In this document: one piece after another, positions 6,795 to 13,613 of the stretch | Layout: the number at the start of each line of letters is the position of its first letter | Numbering within the stretch: the stretch's first letter is position 1 | NCBI GenBank assembly: GCA_024196135.1 | Contig: JAMQCK010000951.1 | Span: 1-13,613 of the forward strand | Direction of reading: 5' to 3' | DNA from: Pleurotus ostreatus/Saccharomyces cerevisiae fusant | Taxonomy: Eukaryota; Opisthokonta | Length of the DNA stretch: 13,613 nt | Position numbers and translations under genes: made by a program | Notes under the pieces: generated by a model | Told to the model about the DNA's origin: nothing | What the model saw: only the letters and a program-made list of their open reading frames with translations | Database searches by the model: none

Positions 6795-9700
6795 ATGCTC
6801 CAGATATGCCGTGCGGAGGACGGCCAGACATTTCAGGTGCTTGGTTATGCTCCTCTGTATAGGGCTTTATAGTAAAACTTTACAGGTGCAGGCGGGTGTA
6901 CGAGATATTGAACGGCGAGTGCACCGCTTACCGAGTAGCTCGGGGGCGAGTGTTGACGGTTCTGCAGGCTAGTGAGTCTGGAACTCTTCTTGCAGCAAGA
7001 GACGGGCGTGGAACAGGATGCGGTGCTCGCATATCTCACGGATGGAACCCGCCTGATGAACGCGAATCTACGTGAATTGGCGGGCGCTAACGACCAGGTG
7101 CGTTCTCCGTGCTTTTCTACCCGGTCTCGCACTCAAGCATCAAAGACGATATTCGTGTTCAACAAGTACTACCTGGACTACGAGCTGAAGGAGGTCCTGC
7201 GCGGACTGCATGTCGAGCCGCCGCTGCAACCACCGATCGAAGGTGCGTGTGGCTCAATCATGGCACTCGCGGAGATAGTGCTCACCTGCCGAAGACACCA
7301 TCATCGCCGCGACGCCCCCCTTCCGCACCAGCCAGCTCGCAGAAAGCTACTTGCAAACCGGCCACGCGCACGTCGAGCAAGTCCGCGCCATCGTTGCCTC
7401 AATACACACCCAGCACGACGCCACCCGAATCGCGTCGTCCAACCTCGACCGCAACTTGTTGCAGATCACGAATGCGTTCGAGGGTGTGGCGGCCGTCGCG
7501 CGCCGCGAGCTGTCACGGCAGGCGGCGCTGCTGGACGGGCTGCAGGCGGACCTCGACCTCATTGCGCGCGTGCGGATACACCTCGAGTTCGTGTCGACTG
7601 GCATGCGCAAGGCGATCACGGAGGGGGAGAAGCCAAGGACGCTGGGTGACTACGTCTCGAACGTCAAGATGCGCCAGGTTGCGGACACGTGCGCGCGTAC
7701 GCACAACGAGCTGCAGGAGAAATTCGCCGTTGTGGAGGGTGACGTCGCGGAACTGCGAGCGGGTGCGGACGCAGTTCGGGCGTTGGCGAACGAGACTGAG
7801 TGGGTGTTGTTCTTGCTGGACTCGGCTGTGTGCTGACATGCATTAGGCTTTCCAACGAGGCGGAGGTCTGCTTCCAGCGCGCCAAGGAGCTGTACGAGAA
7901 GATTACCGATTGTGCTGGGTCGCTCGAGCGTCCCGGGGCGGACTCTGATGGTATTCTACAAGGTATGCTGATGCCTCATGTCACCGTATACTGTATCTGA
8001 ACTCTGCAGAGCACAAGCAACTTGACTTCGCCCTGCGTCACGAAGTGGAGATAATTGCTGACCTCAAGGTCGGTTCCCGTTCTCAGTCACGGTTCTTATC
8101 AAACTAACGTACTGCCAGAACAAGTCCACTGCGCACTGCATTGATGCTCTTCGACGAATAGGCGCTGTGAATAATGATCTCGTCAAAACTCCACAGAAGC
8201 TCAGGTATGCATGGGCCATCAGTAAGCAGTGCGTTGTGGGGGCTTATTCTAACCACTTCCGTCAGCGACCTTCAGACCAGTTTGCGCGGCAAGAACAGCT
8301 TTTCGCACATTCAACGCTTGCACAGCATGCTCTATGCCTATGGTGCTACGGTGATCGAGATCGTTCGCAGGAAAGAGTTTGGTCAGTCTCTCTCGTTCTC
8401 CGTGAAGTAGCGTTGTTCTGACCTATCTTGTAGCTCGCTTCTTCTATCAGCGTGCGCAGAGCATATTGGAGGTCATGGCTAAGCTCTCGTACGTCTTTTT
8501 CTTATGCATGGACTTCGGTCGTACTCATCTGGTACGATAGCTCGAGCGAACGCAAGAGACGACAAGCATACCGCAGCGAGGTACACGGACAGCTGCCCTT
8601 TTCACTCAAGGGAATGGACGACCCAGTCCCTAGTATCGACTTCTCACCTTCGGGAAGCACGGAATCGGTATACTCCCTTGAGCGAGAAGACGTTGAAGGT
8701 ATGCGAATCCCTCGGTGTGTGGTCTCAGGACAGCTGAGCCTACGACAACAACAGGTCTATTCGCCGTCTTGGAGGACCTCGAGCATTACTCGCGCAACAG
8801 CAACGATGTCAAGGCCCTCGAAGCCGTCCAACAGTGCCGAGCCGACCTCGACAAGCTCGTGGCGAAGATGGATGGATTGGAGTCTGGGTTCGACCGGATT
8901 GCGGAGCGGTCTCGTGAGTGCACTCGACTACAGCTTTAGAGCGCAAGCTGATGACTATTCTCTAGTGCTTTCTGCATCCAGATTATCGCTGTCCAGGAAG
9001 CAATGTAAGCCAAGGTATTCTAATTCATCGTCGACCTCACTAATATCTCCTAGCTGCCACCGTCGACGAGCACGCGTACCAAGAGCTCGCAGAACAACTT
9101 CGCTTGCAACAGGAGGCTCAAGCGCAAAGGGACGAAGAGCATCGCCAGGAGCGCGATCGCCTACAAGCCGAGCTACAACAGACCAAACGTGACCTTCGCG
9201 ATGCAGAAGAATCATACGCCAGCGAACGCGAACGCGCTGACGAGCTCGAGCGGCAGCTCTTCCAAGCTCGCGCGGAGGCCGACAGCGAAGTTGCCGCGAG
9301 GCAGATGCTGGAGCAGCGGAACGCCGAGCTGAGGGCGGATGCGGAGAAGCATGCGGATGAGCTGTCTCGAGCGTTAGGCGAAGCGACAGCCCAAAGCAGG
9401 GCCGCTGAAGCTCTCAAGCAGGAGCTTGCGCATGCGAACGCTGCGTACGCCGAGATGCGCGCCCTCGAGGCACGGACGTCGGAGCGGCTGGCGCAGGTCA
9501 CGGATGAGCAGTCAACGATGCTGGCGAACCTCGAGGCGTCGCGCGAGCGCGGGGAGGACCTGGAGACGCAGATCCGCGAGGCGCGTAAGGAGAACGACGA
9601 CATCCATCGTGCGCTCGAGGACGCGCAGCGGGAGAAAGACCGTCTACTACGCTCGCAGGCTAGTGAGCATGACCGGTTCATCAAAGACCAGCGCGCAGAA

Positions 9701-11753
9701 GCGGATGGCGATCGCGCGGTGTGGGAGCGAGAGCTGCACGAGCTGCAGAATAGCTACCGCCAGTTGGACCGGCATGTGAAGGATCTGCAGTCTGCGCTGG
9801 ATGTCTCGCGGTCGGACGCGATGGAATTGCGCGCAACGTTGCAGCGTACGGAGAACGCGCTGAAGTTGACGGAGCACGACCTACGGCAGTCGAGGGTCAG
9901 CGAGGCGACTCTTCGCGATACTTTGCAGTCGGGCAAGTCGTCGCATCATACCGTCGAGCAGGAGCTGGAGGACAAGGCGCGGCTAGTGGCCCAGTTGCTG
10001 GATGTAGCGCTTGCCTTCCGCTCGGCGCACTTGAAGGCTCTTGCTGCGGCGCAGAAAATGACGGCGCACCCGCATTCGTCCAAGGGCGCTGATGGGCTGG
10101 CCGAGTCCGCGTTTTCGCCACCCCTGCGCCACAGCATAATCGGCCAGCCAGAGGAGCCCTCACCCATCGATCCATCTGATCCCGCTGCCGCTCTGGAGGT
10201 TCTTCGGGCGTTCGACCACGACCATTTCCTGGAGGCCATTCAGAAGATGGGGTCGACTATCCGAAAATGGCAAAAGCAGTGCAAGGAGTACCGAGAAAGG
10301 GCGAAAGGCAAGATCTCGTTCAGGAACTTCGCGAAGAACGATCTCGCGCTGTTCCTTCCGACGAGGAACTCCGTGTCGAAGCCGTGGGCGGCTTTCAATG
10401 GTGCGTGCGTCTTCTGTGGCGGTTGGCATGTCGAGGAGAAACATGTTGTGGAGAAACATCGGACTGAGGCGTCGTTGACAGTTTCGTTCCCGCACTACTT
10501 CCTGCATGCCACGGGACAGCTGGCGCAGCAGCTGCAGTCTCGGGAATGGATTGTCGCTCGAATCACGTCCATAACTGAAAGGGTCGTGGACCATACCGTA
10601 TGTCCTCTCGACTGATGCTTGCCCCCGGGCTGTACCTGATGAAATTATACAGGATCCGACAAGCAATCCCTACGGCTTGGGCGACGGCGTCAAGTACTAC
10701 ATGCTCGAGGTCGAGGACTGGACACAGCAGACCAAGCGTCGCGTCTCTGCCAAAAATCCCTTGGCGAAGAGCAAGCCGCAGGAAATCCAGAACACATCGG
10801 ACGGGGCGGTCCTCCCTTCAGGTCCCCCAGAGCCAGAAGTGGAAGATACGTTTCGCGTGACGCAATCGCCGAACTCGCAATTGTTCCCAACGCGCCAGCG
10901 GACGAACTCGAACCCGACAAGCCGTCCGTCTTCATTATCCCGACTACTCGCCCAGGCCTCGGAGACGCCTGTGGTCGCCTCTCCGGAGGCGCAGACGCCT
11001 ATCATTGGCTCGCCACCCCAGCCAATTGAAGACAATGGCATGATGGCGAGAAGCGCGTCCCCGCCCAGAAGCCCTTCACCCCCGAGAACGGCGTCTATAG
11101 CGAGAAGTCCTTCTCCAGCCAAACCCCCATCTCCGACCAAGGCGAGCTCATCACCGATAAAGTCGCCGCCGCCATCATCACCCTCTGCGCACATTGGCTC
11201 GCTGCCCAAGCATATGTCCTCGCAGGCTTCTCCCATGCGACCGGGCTCCCGGGCGTCGCGGTTGTCCAGTGCTTCTAAATTCTCTAATCCCCGCCTTCCT
11301 ACTTTCGGTTCCCCATCGTCGGGCGCTAGCGTCCCCAAAGCGGCGCCGACGACTGCCCTTACGGAAAGTGCGCCCGTCGCCTCATCTCCTTCTCCCAACC
11401 AATCCACTCCTTCACCAGACGAGGGTGACTTCGAGGGCATATCGAATGTCGTCGCACAGCAGCGGCGGCGGACGATGTCGTACCATGCGCCCCGAAACTC
11501 GCCTCTCTCTATCAGCACTTCGTCCGAAGCCACGAGCACCAGTACGGCGACCGCAGCGCGAGCGTCGCGGCCAACTGTCTCCGCCAGGGGAACACTCCTC
11601 AACCTCGCTGATAGTTGGGGCATGTCCTGGGGCCGCAAGAAGAAGGTCGAGGAGCCGCCGAGGGCGCCGCCACCGATCCAGGAGGTTGCGTCGTCCTCGA
11701 GCTCGAGTTCCGTTGACCAGCCCAAGGCAGCGGACCTTCTGAAAAAGCTCTAG
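6795..11753 (+). CDS. ATG11: Autophagy-related protein 11 (selective autophagy scaffold), 16 exons, 1384 aa
   Basis: Atg11 binds cargo receptors and the Atg1 kinase complex at the phagophore assembly site, driving selective autophagy (mitophagy, pexophagy, Cvt-type). Exons: 6795-6836, 6886-6914, 6968-7097, 7146-7242, 7295-7799, 7847-7962, 8010-8068, 8119-8204, 8266-8381, 8434-8488, 8541-8698, 8755-8913, 8966-9004, 9054-10400, 10482-10597, 10653-11753. All phases join, giving 4155 nt. The start MLQICRAEDGQTFQV and the following DIERLVSLELFLQQETGV are typical family N-terminus. Residues about 100-530 resemble the ATG17-like region (ERKRRQAYRSEVHGQLPF, GMDDPVPSIDFSPSGS). Residues about 535-850 are heptad-rich coiled coil. 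Residues about 900-1045 are the ATG11 C-terminal domain (DLALFLPTRNSVSKPWAAFN, REWIVARITSITERVVDHT). The tail, about 1060-1340, is Ser/Pro-rich, ending near SWGRKKK and LLKKL. Intron 2 is GC-AG and introns 3 and 4 end in AAG; these were chosen because only they keep the conserved frame. Family identity is near certain; the exact edges of the first four introns are less so. Confidence 0.96.
6915..6967 (+). other. ATG11: Noncanonical GC-AG intron 2 of ATG11
   Basis: The conserved Atg11 N-terminus runs DIER-L-V-SLELFLQQ. This is restored only if the exon ends at 6914 (GAACG) and restarts at 6968 (GCTAGTG), so the intron begins GCGAGT and ends TGCAG. It is 53 nt long, with a TTGAC branch-like site before the acceptor. 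The nearby GT at 6920 gives the wrong phase. Confidence 0.7.
10401..10481 (+). other. ATG11: ATG11 intron 14, a multiple of three with no stop
   Basis: The intron starts GTGCGT and ends TTGACAG. It interrupts the conserved stretch between KPWAAFN and VSFPHYFL in the ATG11 C-terminal domain, so removal is expected from the family alignment. It is 81 nt, longer than its neighbours, divisible by three and free of in-frame stops, so unspliced RNA would encode 27 extra residues. It contains a 15-nt near-perfect tandem duplication. Confidence 0.75.
10430..10459 (+). repeat. 15-nt tandem duplication inside ATG11 intron 14
   Basis: Two adjacent 15-nt copies, 10430-10444 and 10445-10459, match at 13 of 15 positions and share the core GGAGAAACAT. 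The duplication accounts for part of the intron's extra length and keeps it a multiple of three. Confidence 0.85.
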
Positions 11754-12212
11754 GCCATTTATTGTGCTCGCTTTCGGTGAGATCTATCCATAGTTATTCG
11801 CTCATTATCTGCTCTGTATTCTGCATGGATCTTTTTCTTGGATTTCTCTGTCATCCTATATCATTGCAGTCAATGTCATCTAATGCCACATCGTCGTATG
11901 GCCCACCGCAGACCTTGCCCGCTCAAGAGAGGGCAACTCCTTCAAGCTCCATGGTCCTTTGTTCTCGTGTCTCGCCCCCCGCCTGCTCCGGTCCGGCCGT
12001 CTCCGCCAGCACCTCCTGTAAGAGGTTCCGCTCGTGTGCGGGGAAATCTCGGCGGCCTGTTGTACCAAAAATCGTGCACTCGCCCTGTCTTTGCCTTGGC
12101 GTACGAGGGGGCGCCTGAGGCAGGCCTGGGTTCAGGCAGAAATATTCGACAGTCGCATCGGCGATCGCAGTGATGGCGTGCCATGGGCAGGTCCAGGTTT
12201 TCCCCAGGGGGC

Positions 12213-12231
12213 GCGGGGATGGTGTGCGGGG
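12213..12231 (+). promoter_or_regulatory. Two GCGGGG sites, possible CreA/Mig1 binding
   Basis: GCGGGG occurs at 12213-12218 and 12226-12231 and matches the SYGGRG consensus of the fungal glucose repressor CreA/Mig1. The pair lies about 550 nt upstream of a sugar transporter, where carbon repression is plausible. The motif is short and the region GC-rich, so this is inference. Confidence 0.3.
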
Positions 12232-12679
12232 CAGGATCAACTGTTACTGCCTCCGCGATTCGCGCCCGTGGCCTCTCTGAGCTCCTCCAAAATACCGCTG
12301 CTTAGCGTGTGCCTAGGCAGGAAGATGCAGAGCTGCGTGGCATCGGCCTTGGCCTCGGGCTGGTATAACGAGGACACAGAACGCGTCGACTAGTGTCCCT
12401 TCCCAAGGTGCGAAGCGCGTTCTCTTCATCCTCTCCAGGGTCTTACACTTATTCTTGAAAGGTATCATTTTGGCCAATTCAGTCTCGATCACCTTCCACC
12501 CGCATAGAGTTGCGGTGGCTCAATTGCCGGTAACCAGTTAGCACGACTCCGTAGGCGCCCGCGTGACCCTGCCGTCAGGTCGACCGGACCAGGAGCGTCC
12601 AAACGCCATTTCAAAGGGTTGCATCCATCCAGACACGGTGTACCTTAGGAGATTCGGTGATGCTAGCCAAGGTCACCTG

Positions 12680-12685
12680 CCCCGC
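12680..12685 (-). promoter_or_regulatory. CCCCGC, a possible CreA/Mig1 site close to the TATA box
   Basis: This is GCGGGG on the minus strand, about 35 nt upstream of the transporter TATA box. It is the third match to the same consensus in this promoter. Support is by motif and location only. Confidence 0.3.
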
Positions 12686-12717
12686 GAGACGCGTTTACGG
12701 CCTCCGGACATCTCGTT

Positions 12718-12723
12718 TATAAA
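12718..12723 (+). promoter_or_regulatory. TATA box of the sugar transporter gene
   Basis: TATAAA in the context TTTATAAAG lies 58 nt before the ATG at 12781. A C-rich stretch with CA steps follows at 12750-12780, as expected for a start region. Position and match fit a strong, regulated fungal promoter. Confidence 0.7.
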
Positions 12724-12780
12724 GTCTCCGAAGTGATAGCTGGGAACCATCCAACACTTCCCCCCACATACGCAAACACA

Positions 12781-13613
12781 ATGGGTGCTGGAGCGGCTGT
12801 CGCAGGTGTCTCCAGCTCGGGCTTTGCCCACCTCATCGACCCCAACAAGAAATGGTGGAACAATCGTCGGTGAGTGCTTCGTCCGTTGCCTGCTGGTTAT
12901 CTGATACTGACTCCGTCGCAGACTCTTCAACTTGACGATCTTGACCGTCTTGTTGCTCATCACTTCGTCTACCAATGGATACGACGGTAGTGTTATGAAC
13001 GCCTTCCAGTCCGTGGACCAATGGAAGGAGTACTTTGGTCACCCTCAAGGATCTCGGCTCGGTTTGTTGAACGCCATCCAGGTGTGTAGAGCGGTCTTTT
13101 ACCTCTCCGAGTCAGGCTAACGTCCCCTTCAGAATATCGGCAACTTGTGTGCATACCCCTTCGCGCCCTACCTTTCCGATGGCTTGGGCCGCCGGCCCAC
13201 CATCCTCATTGGCGCCATCATCATGTGCGGCGGGGCGGCCCTCCAAACCGCTTCCACGTCCATTGGTATGTTCATTGGCTCTCGGTACGTATGCTCTCTC
13301 GACGCACTAGCGGCCATAGCTCACCTACCTTCGCAGCTTCATGATTGGCTTCGGCCTCACATTCGCCGCCAACGCCGCACCCCTCCTCATCACCGAGATC
13401 TCCTACCCCGCCTACCGTGCGCCGTTGACCTCCGCCTACAACGCGCTCTGGTATATTGGCTCCATCGTGTACGTCCTGCTCGCTACTTCGTCCACGCAAG
13501 CCGCTTATCCTCCGGCAGTGCTGCATGGGCCACTTACGGCACCTTCAAGATCGCCAACAACTGGTCGTGGCGTATCCCCAGTGTCATCCAGGCTGCCCCG
13601 TCTATCCTCCAAA
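12781..13613 (+). CDS. MFS sugar porter, N-terminal part (runs off the right edge)
   Basis: A plasma-membrane transporter of the major facilitator superfamily, sugar porter type, close in style to fungal Lac12/hexose-type general substrate transporters. Exons: 12781-12869, 12922-13081, 13133-13284, 13337-13468, 13519-13613 (continuing). The introns are 50-52 nt with GT-AG ends, and all phases agree. About 209 residues are visible of a usual 500-550. TM1 lies near residues 31-52, followed by NGYDGS. The MFS loop 2-3 signature DGLGRRP is at 99-105. A sugar-porter E-x6-R motif is at E154 to R161, within ITEISYPAYRAPLT. The start is the first ATG after the TATA box and has a CT/CA-rich leader (GCAAACACA before ATG). 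The exact substrate cannot be told from this half; sugar uptake is the safe inference. Confidence 0.93.

Larger units (their letters stand above)
11754..12717. other. Intergenic region: ATG11 3' end and transporter promoter
   Basis: After the ATG11 stop there is a T-rich stretch (about 11757-11875) likely to hold the 3' UTR and poly(A) site; no clear AATAAA is visible. The rest is GC-rich with no convincing ORF: the minus ORFs near 11923-12240 lack family features. A CCAAT pentamer lies at 12474-12478, about 300 nt before the transporter ATG. Confidence 0.6.

Noticed and set aside
6398..6972. Overlapping + strand ORFs just before and across the ATG11 start
   Set aside because: They run out of frame with the conserved Atg11 N-terminus and show no family features; they are leader or promoter sequence.
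9118..9684. 188-residue Ser/Arg/Cys-rich minus-strand ORF
   Set aside because: It is a shadow of the GC-rich coiled-coil codons of ATG11 exon 14.
10697..11725. 342-residue ORF on the minus strand
   Set aside because: It lies entirely antisense to the last ATG11 exon. Its Gly/Glu/Asp-rich sequence is the mirror of the Ser/Pro tail codons, and no family motif is seen.
12516..12526. TGGCTCAATTG, a match to the tRNA A-box
   Set aside because: No pairing acceptor stem or correctly spaced B-box could be found; the GGTCGACC nearby is too far away and imperfect.

Overview
The window comes from a GC-rich basidiomycete (Agaricomycete-type) fungal genome. The evidence is the two protein genes, the very dense short introns (about 45-60 nt, with CTNAC/CTGAC-like branch sites just before YAG acceptors), and the CT-rich leader sequences. 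I cannot name the species from sequence alone.

Two protein genes are certain, both on the + strand. The first (6795-11753) is ATG11, the scaffold/cargo-receptor adaptor of selective autophagy. I rebuilt it as 16 exons encoding 1384 residues: an N-terminal ubiquitin-like/ATG17-like part, a long coiled coil, the conserved C-terminal ATG11 domain, and a Ser/Pro-rich tail. The second (12781 to the right edge, incomplete) is the N-terminal part of a major facilitator superfamily sugar transporter. It has four introns and a TATA box 58 bases before its ATG. The roughly 1 kb between them holds the ATG11 3' end and the transporter promoter, with possible CreA/Mig1-type glucose-repression sites.

The left 6.4 kb carries no conventional protein gene but is not empty. 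On the minus strand, positions 3530 to 1890 show a TATA box followed by ten consecutive well-formed introns of 44-74 nt. At least two of the exons between them (3034-3144 and 2887-2980) are closed in all three frames. This looks like a densely spliced noncoding RNA, or a transcript carrying only small ORFs. It contains a tandemly duplicated exon-intron unit. More minus-strand splice signals occur at 3939-4453 and at 217-822, so minus-strand transcription may cover much of the block.

The far left is strongly polypurine on the + strand, with G-quadruplex-type runs. Around 5361-5500 there is a degenerate 20-nt-period tandem repeat. A minus-facing TATA-like element near 6340 suggests a divergent promoter shared with ATG11.

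There is no sign of prokaryotic features, CRISPR, rRNA, tRNA or an intact transposon.
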